Shown: positions 55,101 to 63,808 of the stretch, in pieces
Layout of the letters: each line of letters opens with the position of its first letter
Position numbering within the stretch: position 1 is the first letter of the stretch
Origin: Flavobacteriaceae bacterium
GTDB taxonomy: Bacteria; Bacteroidota; Bacteroidia; Flavobacteriales; Flavobacteriaceae
DNA length: 64,000 bases
Direction: 5' to 3'
Assembly: GCA_947456955.1 (NCBI GenBank)
Contig: CANGTQ010000010.1
Span: 1 to 64,000, forward strand
Made by a program: the position numbers and the translations under genes
The notes under the pieces: model-generated
Databases searched by the model: none
Told to the model about the DNA's origin: nothing
The model's input: only the letters and a program-made list of their open reading frames with translations

Positions 55101-55520
55101 AGCAGCAAAAATTATAAAGTCGAAGGGTATCAGATTAATCCAAAAATTTCCTATCTCTTTAACAAAAATGCTAGTTGGGATATTTTTTATGAATACCAAA
55201 ACAGAGAAAATCAAATAGGAAACTCCGAAAAACTATTGCAAAACCGATTTGGAACTTCGTTTTCCTATGCCAGTGAAAAGAAGGTTACCATGAATGGAGA
55301 ATTTTCTTTGTATCAAAACAAGTTTTTAGGCGATTCACAATCGGCTGTGGCATTTCAAATGTTGGAAGGATTACAACCCGGTAAAAATATGACCTGGCGA
55401 TTTTTATTGCAAAAAAACCTCACCCAGTTTTTAGATATTAATATTAATTATCAAGGCAGAAAAACGGAAACCAGTCAAACTATACACACAGGAAATATAC
55501 AGTTGAGAGCATATTTTTAA
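52125..55520 (+). CDS. Large outer-membrane-type protein of unknown function
   Basis: ATG at 52125 gives a signal peptide (MLKKLFLLLVIIGFSRLSAQ) and 1131 residues; the open frame upstream has only a TTG. An N-terminal beta domain (about 20-130) precedes SGSITRGVTIGNNQNASVSS and LRASIQDSNIPLQDNGYSQR. A long series of amphipathic strands follows, ending NIQLRAYF with a terminal Phe, as outer-membrane barrels do. I do not recognise a named family. It follows the aspartate kinase gene by 41 bp and may be co-transcribed. Confidence 0.72.
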   Translation: MLKKLFLLLVIIGFSRLSAQEIKTLYNSKKVAVSKDTIEIEKVSISPSFFKLQTSEGKEIDTSYYKIDFKKGKLIFKNNFTSQDSLTVRYFKYPEQLTKTYSIYDQDRVVANDGGLYKVNRSIKKFVPFDGLNTSGSITRGVTIGNNQNASVSSNLDLQITGKISDKVSLRASIQDSNIPLQDNGYSQRLDEFDQIFIELFTDKWNIRAGDLFLENRQSRFLNFNKKVQGLSTHFTFGGEENKTDIFASAALVRGQYAKSSFTGQEGNQGPYKLRGNNGELFVLVISGSERVYVNGILRKRGENNDYIIDYNAGEITFTSLFPINSEMRIVIEYQYSDRNYTRFVTYGGVNHEAKTWSLGGYLYSESDVKNQPLQQNLTSEQVAILSNAGDNINLMNAPSAYLDSFSENKILYKKIVVNGIDAFEYSNNSTDELYNVRFTLVGNNLGNYILINSSAIGKIYQYVQPIAGILQGNYEPITRLVAPTKIQIATVLGKYNPSEKTAIDFEVGLSNNDLNLYSAINDNNNKGVAGKLNFKQRLFTKKWQIDAFGNYQFVQENFKTIERLFNIEFNRDWNLTTFAGNQSLLINGLDFVLPEKGKLTYQFEKLDFSKSFSGSRHIVNGLFKLKNWNILQNSSYLKSNGTYSNSTFIRNQSQVRYNFKKNWIGSSLRLENNKEKIVATQQLSALSQRFTEYGAFVGRGDSTKVFVELGYLQRVNDSLQNGLLQKVNSSQSYYLKSKLLQTNKSDLSLFVNYRNLKYVDATRNNEPSLNSRLLYNDKYFNQLMLVTSAYETTSGTIAQQEFTYLEVEPGQGVYTWIDYNGNGIQELEEFEIAPFPDQAKYVRVFLPNQIFVKTHQNKFSQALTLNMSKWQNSIGFKKVLSHFYNQTSFLIERKIKRNGDNFDLNPFSTSDENLLGLNTSFRNSLFYNRGKQKHSVTYTFITNRIKNLLSVGSQENKNSTHQLQYAHLVQKIWLFTLGTDTSKSDLTSENYSSKNYKVEGYQINPKISYLFNKNASWDIFYEYQNRENQIGNSEKLLQNRFGTSFSYASEKKVTMNGEFSLYQNKFLGDSQSAVAFQMLEGLQPGKNMTWRFLLQKNLTQFLDININYQGRKTETSQTIHTGNIQLRAYF

Positions 55521-55527
55521 TACTTTT

Positions 55528-55567
55528 CGAAGAGCGGTTTTTCTACTGGAAAACTGTTCTTTTTTTG
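55528..55567 (+). terminator. Terminator of the GNAT-aspartate kinase-barrel unit
   Basis: AAGAGCGGTTTT pairs with AAAACTGTTCTT through two wobbles, followed by seven T, just after the barrel gene stop. Confidence 0.75.
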
Positions 55568-55852
55568 ACCAAAAAAATTGTGTTTTCAGAAGACGCAAAG
55601 TGTTAAAAATTAACTATCAGAAAATTCGTAATTGTCTTTGTTTTAGGGCTTTTTGAGTTTTTTATTTTTTCTAAATAACTGAAAATCAATTAAATAAAAA
55701 AATCACATTGCTAACAGTTATTTGTTGAAAATGTTAAAAACTAGAGCGTATTGTGAATAAGTTTGACTTTCTTTTTACGTTTCATTTGATAATCTTTGTA
55801 ACATACAGATTTCAATAAAAAATTATCCAAATACTAAAAAGACAAACACAAA
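55568..55852 (+). promoter_or_regulatory. Upstream region of nrdB
   Basis: This 285-bp AT-rich stretch has no gene. TAATCTTTG at 55790-55798 is a near-consensus -7 box, with TTTG at 55762-55765 at a longer than usual distance. GTTATTTGTTGAAAATG and AATGTTAAAAACTAG repeats upstream might bind a regulator, but I cannot name a box such as NrdR with confidence. Confidence 0.35.
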
Positions 55853-56830
55853 ATGGCCAACATCGAACCAATTTTACAAGAAAATAAAAATCGCTTCGTG
55901 ATTTTTCCAATAAAGCATCATGATATTTGGGATTGGTATAAAAAAATGGAAGCAAGTTTTTGGACTGCAGAGGAAATCGATTTGCACCAAGATTTATCGG
56001 ATTGGAATAACAAATTAAACAGCGATGAGAAATATTTCGTTAAACATATTTTAGCATTTTTCGCCGCTTCTGACGGAATTGTAAATGAAAATTTAGCTGA
56101 GAATTTTGTAAATGAAGTGCAATATCCTGAAGCCAAGTTTTTCTACGGTTTCCAAATCATGATGGAAAATATTCACAGTGAGACCTATTCGCTTTTAATT
56201 GATACTTATGTAAAAGATGAAGCCGAAAAAACACAGCTTTTCAATGCTTTGGAAGTGTTTCCGGCCATTAAAAAGAAAGCCGACTGGGCTTTAAAATGGA
56301 TTGGATCTGATTCGTTTGCCGAAAGATTAATCGCTTTTGCAGCTGTAGAAGGCATCTTTTTCTCTGGCGCGTTTTGCTCTATTTACTGGTTGAAAAAACG
56401 TGGTTTAATGCCAGGGTTGACATTTTCAAACGAATTAATTTCCCGTGACGAAGGTGTTCACTGCGATTTTGCGGTGCATTTACACAACCACCATTTGGTG
56501 AACAAAGTGTCAAAAACCAGAATTACAGAAATCATTACCGATGCTTTAGACATTGAACGTGAATTTATTACCGAGTCACTTCCGGTAAGTTTAATAGGAA
56601 TGAACGCAACCTTGATGACACAATATTTAGAATTTGTGGCCGATAGATTATTAGTAGAGTTAGGATGCAATAGAGTATACAACTCCACTAATCCATTCGA
56701 TTTTATGGACATGATTTCGTTACAAGGAAAAACCAATTTCTTCGAAAAACGAGTTGCCGAATACCAAAAAGCAGGTGTAATGAACACCGACTCGGAAGCC
56801 AGTAAAATTACTTTCGACGCTGATTTTTAA
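55853..56830 (+). CDS. nrdB: Ribonucleoside-diphosphate reductase, beta subunit
   Basis: NrdB holds the diiron-tyrosyl radical of class Ia ribonucleotide reductase. Iron ligands are visible in [33 protein letters not shown] and [16 protein letters not shown] (about 97-115), with further ligands in [18 protein letters not shown] and [11 protein letters not shown]. The 325-residue length is typical. NrdA follows 213 bp later, separated by a dispersed element. Confidence 0.96.
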   Translation: MANIEPILQENKNRFVIFPIKHHDIWDWYKKMEASFWTAEEIDLHQDLSDWNNKLNSDEKYFVKHILAFFAASDGIVNENLAENFVNEVQYPEAKFFYGFQIMMENIHSETYSLLIDTYVKDEAEKTQLFNALEVFPAIKKKADWALKWIGSDSFAERLIAFAAVEGIFFSGAFCSIYWLKKRGLMPGLTFSNELISRDEGVHCDFAVHLHNHHLVNKVSKTRITEIITDALDIEREFITESLPVSLIGMNATLMTQYLEFVADRLLVELGCNRVYNSTNPFDFMDMISLQGKTNFFEKRVAEYQKAGVMNTDSEASKITFDADF

Positions 56831-56879
56831 TCTGAACTCGTTTCAGATTCTCCAGAATTTGGAGCGATTAGTTCGGGCA

Positions 56880-56937
56880 TTTTAGCAAACCATATTCCTG
56901 CTGTCCGCTCTACTTCGTGCCACTTCCATCAGGGCTA
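56880..56937 (-). repeat. Dispersed intergenic element, copy C
   Basis: On the minus strand TAGCCCTGATGGAAG (56937-56923) and GCGGACAGCAGGAA (56908-56895) enclose a variable middle. It matches copy B, in the opposite orientation, and fills part of the nrdB-nrdA spacer. Confidence 0.6.
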
Positions 56938-57043
56938 GGAAGTAAATAATAGCGCTAAACAAAGATGCTGAAATGAATTCAGCATAAACAAATAACCAGA
57001 AAATAGGTAAAGGGATTTTCTATTTTCAAAAACTGACAAGCTT

Positions 57044-59464
57044 ATGTATGTAGTAAAAAGAGACGGCCACAAAGAGCCGGTAATGTTCGACAAAATCACG
57101 GACAGAATTAAAAAATTATGTTACGGATTAAATGATTTAGTGGATGCTGTAAAAGTAACCATGAGAGTAATCGAAGGATTGTATGACGGGGTAACTACTT
57201 CAGAACTTGACAACTTAGCAGCAGAAACTGCCGCTTCCATGACTATTTCACATCCTGATTATGCACAATTAGCAGCACGAATTGCGATTTCTAACTTGCA
57301 TAAAAACACGAATAAATCGTTCTCGGAAACCATGAAAGAAATGTATTTTTATGTAAATCCAAGAACGAACCAAAAAGCACCATTACTATCTGATGAGGTG
57401 CACGAAGCGATTCAGGCGAATGCGGAATTTTTAAATTCACATATCATTTACAACCGTGATTTCAATTACGATTACTTTGGTTTCAAAACCTTAGAGCGTT
57501 CGTATTTGCTAAAAATCAATGGAAAGATTGTAGAGCGTCCACAACACATGCTAATGCGTGTTGCTGTTGGAATTCACCTAAACGACATGGAATCGGTAAT
57601 TGAAACATACGATTTAATGTCGAAAAAATTCTTTACGCATGCAACGCCAACGTTATTTAACGCAGGAACGCCAAAGCCTCAAATGTCTTCTTGTTTTTTA
57701 TTAACCATGAAAGACGACAGCATCGACGGGATTTACGATACACTAAAACAGACCGCAAAAATATCGCAATCGGCAGGCGGAATAGGGTTGTCTATTCATA
57801 ATGTTCGTGCTACGGGTTCATATATTCGTGGAACTAACGGAACGTCAAACGGGATTGTTCCAATGTTGAGAGTGTTTAATGACACAGCTCGTTATGTAGA
57901 CCAAGGCGGCGGAAAACGTAAAGGAAGTTTTGCTATTTATTTAGAAACTTGGCATGCTGATATCTTTGAATTCTTGGATTTGAAGAAAAATACCGGAAAA
58001 GAAGAAATGCGTGCGCGTGATTTATTCTTCGCGATGTGGACATCCGATTTATTCATGAAACGCGTTCAGGAAGATACGTATTGGACATTAATGTGTCCGA
58101 ATGAATGTCCCGGATTGTGTGATGTTTATGGAGAAGAATTCGAAGCATTATACACTTCGTACGAAGCACAAAACAAAGGGAGAAAAACGGTTAAAGCACG
58201 TGAACTTTGGGAGAAAATCCTCGAATCACAAATTGAAACCGGAACACCATACATGTTGTATAAAGATGCAGCAAACAGAAAATCAAACCAAAAGAATTTG
58301 GGAACCATCCGTTCATCAAACCTTTGTACCGAAATCATGGAATATACTGCGGCTGACGAAATTGCAGTATGTAATTTAGCATCGATTTCATTGCCAATGT
58401 TTGTGGAAAACGGAGAATTTAACCACCAATTGTTATATAACGTAACAAAACGTGTAACCAGAAACTTAAACAAAGTAATCGACCGAAACTACTATCCTGT
58501 TCCGGAAGCCGAAAATTCGAACATGCGTCACCGTCCGGTAGGATTGGGAGTGCAAGGCCTAGCTGATGCATTCATTTTGTTGAGAATGCCATTTACAAGC
58601 GATGAAGCCAAGAAATTAAATCAGGAAATCTTCGAAACGATGTATTTCGCAGCTGTTACTGCTTCCATGGAAGAAGCCAAAACAGAAGGGCCTTACTCTT
58701 CGTTCAAAGGATCGCCAATTTCAGAAGGATTATTCCAACACAATCTTTGGAACATCAAAGATGAGGAATTATCAGGCAGATGGGATTGGGCGGCGTTGAG
58801 AAAAGAAGTTATTAAACACGGAGTGAGAAACTCGTTGTTAATGGCGCCGATGCCAACCGCTTCTACATCGCAAATTTTAGGAAACAACGAAGCATTCGAA
58901 CCATATACTTCAAACATTTATACACGTCGTGTATTGTCCGGAGAATTCATTGTAGTAAACAAACATTTACTAGAAGATCTAGTAAAACGCGGACTTTGGA
59001 CCGAAGATTTGAAACAACAACTGATGCGCAACAATGGTTCTGTTCAGGATTTGGATATTCCGGAAGATTTGAAAGAACTATACAAAACCGTTTGGGAAAT
59101 GTCAATGAAAGACATTATCGATATGTCGCGCCACAGAGGGTATTTCATCGATCAATCACAATCGCTGAACTTGTTTATGCAAGATGCAAATTACGCAAAA
59201 CTTACTTCGATGCACTTTTACGCATGGCAAAGTGGTTTGAAAACCGGAATGTACTATTTGAGAACTAAAGCTGCGGTTGACGCTATTAAGTTCACATTGA
59301 ACAACGATAAAAAAGCAGAACCGACAGCACAAGTCCCGGAACCGGTAGCGGTGGAAGTAGTAGCGCCAAACGAAACAGGTGAAATGACTGCCGAAGATTT
59401 TGCCGCAATGGTGGAACGCGCAAGAAATGCTGGTCCTGATGATTGCGAAATGTGTGGGTCTTAA
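57044..59464 (+). CDS. nrdA: Ribonucleoside-diphosphate reductase, alpha subunit
   Basis: NrdA reduces all four ribonucleoside diphosphates. Residues about 1-90 form an ATP cone ([20 protein letters not shown]). The catalytic barrel has [29 protein letters not shown] and [20 protein letters not shown]. The C-terminal tail ends DDCEMCGS with the CxxC pair that reduces the active site. The 806 residues fit class Ia enzymes. It works with NrdB encoded just upstream. Confidence 0.96.
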   Translation: MYVVKRDGHKEPVMFDKITDRIKKLCYGLNDLVDAVKVTMRVIEGLYDGVTTSELDNLAAETAASMTISHPDYAQLAARIAISNLHKNTNKSFSETMKEMYFYVNPRTNQKAPLLSDEVHEAIQANAEFLNSHIIYNRDFNYDYFGFKTLERSYLLKINGKIVERPQHMLMRVAVGIHLNDMESVIETYDLMSKKFFTHATPTLFNAGTPKPQMSSCFLLTMKDDSIDGIYDTLKQTAKISQSAGGIGLSIHNVRATGSYIRGTNGTSNGIVPMLRVFNDTARYVDQGGGKRKGSFAIYLETWHADIFEFLDLKKNTGKEEMRARDLFFAMWTSDLFMKRVQEDTYWTLMCPNECPGLCDVYGEEFEALYTSYEAQNKGRKTVKARELWEKILESQIETGTPYMLYKDAANRKSNQKNLGTIRSSNLCTEIMEYTAADEIAVCNLASISLPMFVENGEFNHQLLYNVTKRVTRNLNKVIDRNYYPVPEAENSNMRHRPVGLGVQGLADAFILLRMPFTSDEAKKLNQEIFETMYFAAVTASMEEAKTEGPYSSFKGSPISEGLFQHNLWNIKDEELSGRWDWAALRKEVIKHGVRNSLLMAPMPTASTSQILGNNEAFEPYTSNIYTRRVLSGEFIVVNKHLLEDLVKRGLWTEDLKQQLMRNNGSVQDLDIPEDLKELYKTVWEMSMKDIIDMSRHRGYFIDQSQSLNLFMQDANYAKLTSMHFYAWQSGLKTGMYYLRTKAAVDAIKFTLNNDKKAEPTAQVPEPVAVEVVAPNETGEMTAEDFAAMVERARNAGPDDCEMCGS

Positions 59465-59538
59465 TAATTACGAATTTAGAATTACGAATTAATAATTAGA
59501 AAACAGCTGTCGATTGATGGCTGTTTTTATTAAATTTA

Positions 59539-59642
59539 GGAGCTATTTCCCGCTATACGTTGCAATCTTTTTGCTTTGTCACACTGAGATTAGTCGATGG
59601 GCTTTCTTAAAGCAAAAAGGATTTCCACTTCTATCGGGGCTA
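59539..59642 (-). repeat. Dispersed intergenic element, copy D, with a nested second repeat
   Basis: On the minus strand TAGCCCCGATAGAAGTGG begins and TATAGCGGGAAATAGCTCC ends the element, the clearest copy of the four. Inside, TTTTTGCTTT (59569-59578) pairs with AAAGCAAAAA (59609-59618). The loop contains a degenerate copy of the other intergenic repeat (GTCACACTGAG and AGTCGATGGGCT, compare 60573-60620), so one repeat seems to sit inside the other. No gene is present from 59465 to 59695. Confidence 0.65.
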
Positions 59643-59695
59643 ACCCAAGGCGAAGCCGAATTGTATGGATCGAATCGGAATAAAAAAACAAAACT

Positions 59696-59920
59696 ATGTC
59701 AAAAGAAAAAAAAGGAGTATACACGGGAATCATCGAAAAGGATAAAGACGGTAATTATTTTTGCGGAGAATACCTTTTAGATTATAAATACACTGAAGCT
59801 AGTTTCAAACTCGGTGACGAAATCAACATCAAAACGGTGATTGCCAATCCGAGTGATAAAAGTTATAACCAATACCCAAAAAAATCAAGAAATTTCTTTT
59901 TGGCCAACCAAAAGGAATAG
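59696..59920 (+). CDS. Small hypothetical protein upstream of an RDD protein
   Basis: This 74-residue soluble protein starts MSKEKKGVYTGIIEKDKDGN and is rich in charged and aromatic residues, with no motif I recognise. It ends 5 bp before the RDD gene, which supports a real, co-transcribed gene. Confidence 0.55.
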   Translation: MSKEKKGVYTGIIEKDKDGNYFCGEYLLDYKYTEASFKLGDEINIKTVIANPSDKSYNQYPKKSRNFFLANQKE

Positions 59921-59925
59921 CCATT

Positions 59926-60414
59926 ATGGAAGAAAACAATAAAAAACGATTTACGATAACAGAGGAGCTTTTGGCTTCACACAGCCAACGTTTCCTCAAT
60001 TTATTAATGGATTATATTGGCCAATTGTTCCTGTTTATAATCGTATTTACAATTGTAGTTAGTATCGCCGAGACCAATGGGAACAAAGATTTTGCGGCTA
60101 ATTTTGTAAAAAATGATATTGCTCAATACACTTTTGTGGCATGTATCTCTTTAGTGTATTACAATGTGTTTGAAATTTTCTTTACGCGAACAATCGGCAA
60201 ATTTATAACACAAACCATAGTGGCAGATGAAAATGGCGAGAAACCAAACCACGAAAGAATTTTGGTACGTACACTTTGTAGATTAATTCCATTTGAAATA
60301 CTTTCTTTTATAGGAATGCCGGCGCGAGGTTGGCACGACAGCATTTCAAAAACCTTTGTGGTCAATAAGAATTTATTGGATGAAAAAAAGAAGCAATTTT
60401 ATAGTTTAAAATAA
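59926..60414 (+). CDS. RDD family membrane protein
   Basis: The RDD motif pattern is visible as RFLNLLMDYIGQLFLFIIVF (Arg, Asp region, about 22-41), a second membrane helix (VAC-ISLVYYNVFEIFF, about 70-88) and RTIGKFITQTIVADENGEKP with RTLCRLIPFE. Three membrane helices fit the family of putative small transporters or envelope proteins. The 162-residue length is typical. The substrate is unknown. Confidence 0.85.
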   Translation: MEENNKKRFTITEELLASHSQRFLNLLMDYIGQLFLFIIVFTIVVSIAETNGNKDFAANFVKNDIAQYTFVACISLVYYNVFEIFFTRTIGKFITQTIVADENGEKPNHERILVRTLCRLIPFEILSFIGMPARGWHDSISKTFVVNKNLLDEKKKQFYSLK

Positions 60415-60572
60415 GTCATGAAGCCGAATTTATTTAGCTTGATACTATATTAGCTTATATCAAAAGATAGGTTACGCGCTGTGATTGAAAACTACGTGCA
60501 ATATAAAGGTGTTGCCAATAGTGTTTGTATGAAGAAAACAATAAAATAAGTTATATTTGAAATTATAAACAT

Positions 60573-60620
60573 TGTCACCCTGAGCGTCTACCTGTCGACA
60601 GACAGGCAGTCGAAGGGCTA
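60573..60620. repeat. Palindromic intergenic repeat of the GTCACCCTGAGCG type
   Basis: GTCACCCTGAGCG at 60574-60586, a palindrome (CCTGTCGACAGACAGG) and GTCGAAGGGCT lie directly upstream of dgt. A degenerate relative is nested in the element at 59539-59642. The rest of the spacer from 60415 to 60572 shows nothing supportable. Confidence 0.6.
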
Positions 60621-60634
60621 AATCCTAAATCAAA

Positions 60635-61969
60635 ATGAACTGGGAACAACTTTTATCACTAAAACGCCAAGGCGATAACAGCAAAAGATTGCGAATAGAA
60701 CAAGACGACACGCGTTTAGGTTTTGAAGTTGATTATGATCGAATAATTTTTTCATCTGCTTTCCGAAGCTTACAAGATAAAACCCAAGTAATTCCGCTTT
60801 CTAAGACTGATTTTGTTCATACTCGTTTGACGCACAGTTTGGAAGTTTCGGTAGTTGGGCGTTCTATAGGCAGATTGGTTGGTAAAAAAATCCTTGAAAA
60901 ATACCCATATTTACAGGAAGTCCATGGTTATCATATGAATGATTTCGGAGCTATTGTCGCCGCGGCATCTTTAGCACACGATATTGGAAATCCACCATTC
61001 GGACATTCTGGAGAAAAGGCGATTGGGGAATATTTCTCCATTGGAAAAGGACAACAATACAAAGACCTATTAACAGATAAACAATGGCAGGATTTAATCG
61101 ATTTTGAAGGAAATGCCAATGGTTTTTCGGTGCTGTCTAGTTCTCGTCCCGGCATTGAAGGAAGTCTGCGTTTGACCTATGCTGTTTTGGGGGCGTTTAT
61201 GAAATATCCAAAAGAAAGTTTACCCAAAAAACCAACCAAAAACATTTCAGATAAAAAGTATGGTTTCTTCCAATCCGACAAGGATTTCTTTAAAGAAGTG
61301 GCTGAAGAGTTGGGGATGATTCCTAATAAATCCGGAAATGATATTGGTTTTGAGCGCCATCCTTTGGCATTTTTAGTCGAAGCAGCCGATGATATTTGTT
61401 ACACTATTATCGATTTTGAAGACGGAATAAATCTCGGATTGGTTTCCGAAGATTTTGCGTTGGAATATTTAATCAAATTGGTAAAAGACACGATTGACAC
61501 TGCCAAATACCAAACCTTGACAACTAAGGAAGATCGAATTAGTTATCTGCGGGCATTGGCAATAGGTAATTTAATCAATGACGCGGTAAGGGTTTTTATC
61601 GAAAACGAAGAAGCAATTTTACAAGGCGAATTCCATTTTGCATTAACTGATAAAAGCAAGTACAAAGCGCAAATGGATGACATTATTAAACTGAGCGTAA
61701 AGAATATTTATCAAAGTAGGGAAGTAATTGAAAAAGAGCTTTCGGGTTATCAAATCATCAATAATTTATTGGATAAATTCATCACGGCCTATAATAATAA
61801 CCACGAAGGGAAAGCTACAAATTACGATAAATTACTATTGAAAATTTTACCTGAAAAACATCATTTGGAAAAAGAAACCTTGTACGACCGATTACTACAC
61901 ATTTGTCATTTCATCTCCATGCTAACTGATGGTAAAGCGTTGATATATAACAAAATAGTGACGGCTTAA
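60635..61969 (+). CDS. dgt: Deoxyguanosinetriphosphate triphosphohydrolase
   Basis: Dgt cleaves dGTP to deoxyguanosine and tripolyphosphate. The HD domain has FVHTRLTHSLEVSVVG (His62, His67) and AASLAHDIGNPPFGHSGE (His115, Asp116), with RHPLAFLVEAADDICYTIID further on. The 444-residue length fits the dGTPase family of Bacteroidota. It is convergent with dxs and their stop codons overlap by four bases, with no terminator between. Confidence 0.94.
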   Translation: MNWEQLLSLKRQGDNSKRLRIEQDDTRLGFEVDYDRIIFSSAFRSLQDKTQVIPLSKTDFVHTRLTHSLEVSVVGRSIGRLVGKKILEKYPYLQEVHGYHMNDFGAIVAAASLAHDIGNPPFGHSGEKAIGEYFSIGKGQQYKDLLTDKQWQDLIDFEGNANGFSVLSSSRPGIEGSLRLTYAVLGAFMKYPKESLPKKPTKNISDKKYGFFQSDKDFFKEVAEELGMIPNKSGNDIGFERHPLAFLVEAADDICYTIIDFEDGINLGLVSEDFALEYLIKLVKDTIDTAKYQTLTTKEDRISYLRALAIGNLINDAVRVFIENEEAILQGEFHFALTDKSKYKAQMDDIIKLSVKNIYQSREVIEKELSGYQIINNLLDKFITAYNNNHEGKATNYDKLLLKILPEKHHLEKETLYDRLLHICHFISMLTDGKALIYNKIVTA

Positions 61970-63771
61970 TCTTCATCTTCCTCTTCTTCCTCAAGCAATC
62001 CTGAGAAAAGAGATCGCAATCCATCAACATCAATATTGCAAAACTGTTGCAATTCATCAACGGTTCCGTGTTCGATAAAATAGTCGGGAACACCACAAAG
62101 GAAAATTTCGTTTACATAATCATTTTTGGCCGAAAATTCTAAAACAGCACTTCCAAAACCTCCGGTTGTAACACCATCTTCGACAGTAATAATCGTGGAA
62201 AATTTATCACAAATTTTGTGCAGTTTCTTTTCATCTAAAGGTTTTACAAAGCCAAAATGATAATGAGCAAAATGACCTTCATCCTCTATTTCAGCAAGGG
62301 CGTCAGTCACATTATAGGCAATGGTACCTGTTGATAGAATGGCAACTTTTTCCCCTTTTTTGAGTTTATGAGCTTTTCCAATTTCAATTTTTTGAAAGTT
62401 TTTGGAATTTGGAATTTCGAAGTTTGGAATTTTTCCAAGTCCACGTGGATAACGAATCGCAATAGGATGTTTCAATCCCAATGAAGCCGTGTATAATATA
62501 TTCTGTAATTCCATTTCATCTTTCGGAGCATAAATAATCATGTTCGGAATACATCTTAAATACGCTAAATCAAAAACACCATGATGTGTAGCGCCATCTT
62601 CTCCAACTAAACCGGCGCGATCCAAACAGAAAATTACGGGTAAGTTTTGTAATGCCACATCGTGGATTACTTGGTCATAAGCGCGTTGTAAAAATGTTGA
62701 ATAAATATTACAGAAAACTACCATTCCCTGTGTTGCCATTCCGGCAGAAAGTGTCACGGCATGTTGCTCTGCAATACCTACATCTATAGCTCTTTTTGGG
62801 AAGGCCTCCATCATAAATTTCATCGAACTTCCGCTTGGCATTGCCGGTGTGATGCCAATAATATTGGGATTATTTTTAGCCAATTCAACTAAAGTCAACC
62901 CAAAAACGTCTTGGAATTTAGGAGGTAAATTTTCATTTGATTTTTTATAAATTTCGCCAGTCGAAGCATCAAATTTTCCTGGCGCGTGGTATTTTACTTG
63001 ATCCTCTTCGGCTTGTTGCAGCCCTTTGCCTTTAGTTGTAATTATGTGTAAAAATTTTGGGCCTTTTACTTTTTTTAATCTTTCCAGTTCTTTTATTAAT
63101 CCTTCAATATCATGGCCGTCAATTGGTCCGGAATAGGCAATGTTTAAAGACTTAATTATGTTATTTTGTTTTGGATTTTTTCCTTCTTTGACAGCCGTCA
63201 AATAGTTTTTTAAGGCGCCAACACTTGGGTCAATTCCGATAGCGTTATCATTAAGTATAATTAACAGATTCGCATCTGTAACGCCGGCATGATTCAAACC
63301 TTCAAAGGCCATTCCGCTTGCAATCGAAGCATCGCCAATCACAGCAATATGATTTTTATTTTCGCCTTTTAGCTGCGAAGCAATCGCCATTCCCAAAGCC
63401 GCAGAAATTGAAGTTGAAGAATGGCCAACGCCAAAAGTATCATAAACGCTTTCACTGCGTCTCGGAAAACCAGAGATTCCGCCAAGTTGTCTGTTAGTAT
63501 CAAACTTTTTTCTGCGTTCGGTTAAAATTTTGTGTCCATATGCCTGATGACCTACATCCCAAACCAACAAATCATTTGGCGTATCAAAAACATAATGCAA
63601 AGCAATCGTCAATTCAACAACGCCAAGTGATGCGCCAAGATGGCCTTCTTTTACCGAAACGATGTCAATGATAAATTCGCGCAATTCCTTTGCCAGTTGC
63701 GGCAATTGGGTAACATCAAATTTTCGCAAATCAGTTGGATTGACAATATGTTCGAGCAATTTTTTTGACAT
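61966..63771 (-). CDS. dxs: 1-deoxy-D-xylulose-5-phosphate synthase
   Basis: Dxs joins pyruvate and glyceraldehyde 3-phosphate, the first step of the MEP isoprenoid pathway. The frame opens at 63960, but ATG at 63771 starts the conserved protein (MSKKLLEHIVNPTDLRKF) and lies just downstream of the tadA promoter. Thiamine diphosphate motifs are VWDVGHQAYGHKILT, IAVIGDASIASGMAFEGLNH and ILNDNAIGIDPSVG; AEQHAVTLSAGMA and DRAGLVGEDGATHHG follow. The acidic tail ends EEEEEDED. It is 601 residues long. Confidence 0.96.
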   Translation of the reverse strand: MSKKLLEHIVNPTDLRKFDVTQLPQLAKELREFIIDIVSVKEGHLGASLGVVELTIALHYVFDTPNDLLVWDVGHQAYGHKILTERRKKFDTNRQLGGISGFPRRSESVYDTFGVGHSSTSISAALGMAIASQLKGENKNHIAVIGDASIASGMAFEGLNHAGVTDANLLIILNDNAIGIDPSVGALKNYLTAVKEGKNPKQNNIIKSLNIAYSGPIDGHDIEGLIKELERLKKVKGPKFLHIITTKGKGLQQAEEDQVKYHAPGKFDASTGEIYKKSNENLPPKFQDVFGLTLVELAKNNPNIIGITPAMPSGSSMKFMMEAFPKRAIDVGIAEQHAVTLSAGMATQGMVVFCNIYSTFLQRAYDQVIHDVALQNLPVIFCLDRAGLVGEDGATHHGVFDLAYLRCIPNMIIYAPKDEMELQNILYTASLGLKHPIAIRYPRGLGKIPNFEIPNSKNFQKIEIGKAHKLKKGEKVAILSTGTIAYNVTDALAEIEDEGHFAHYHFGFVKPLDEKKLHKICDKFSTIITVEDGVTTGGFGSAVLEFSAKNDYVNEIFLCGVPDYFIEHGTVDELQQFCNIDVDGLRSLFSGLLEEEEEDED

Positions 63772-63796
63772 GCGACAAATGTACGAATTGAAATTG

Positions 63797-63804
63797 TATT
63801 TTTG
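63797..63804 (+). promoter_or_regulatory. -7 promoter box of tadA
   Basis: TATTTTTG fits TAnnTTTG and ends only four bases before the tadA ATG. Transcription would then start at or just after the start codon, so the mRNA may be leaderless, or another promoter is used. Confidence 0.4.
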
Positions 63805-63808
63805 TTTT

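Noticed and set aside
59514-59780. An 88-codon open frame after nrdA
   Set aside because: It covers intergenic element copy D and overlaps the better-supported small gene at 59696; composition is not protein-like.
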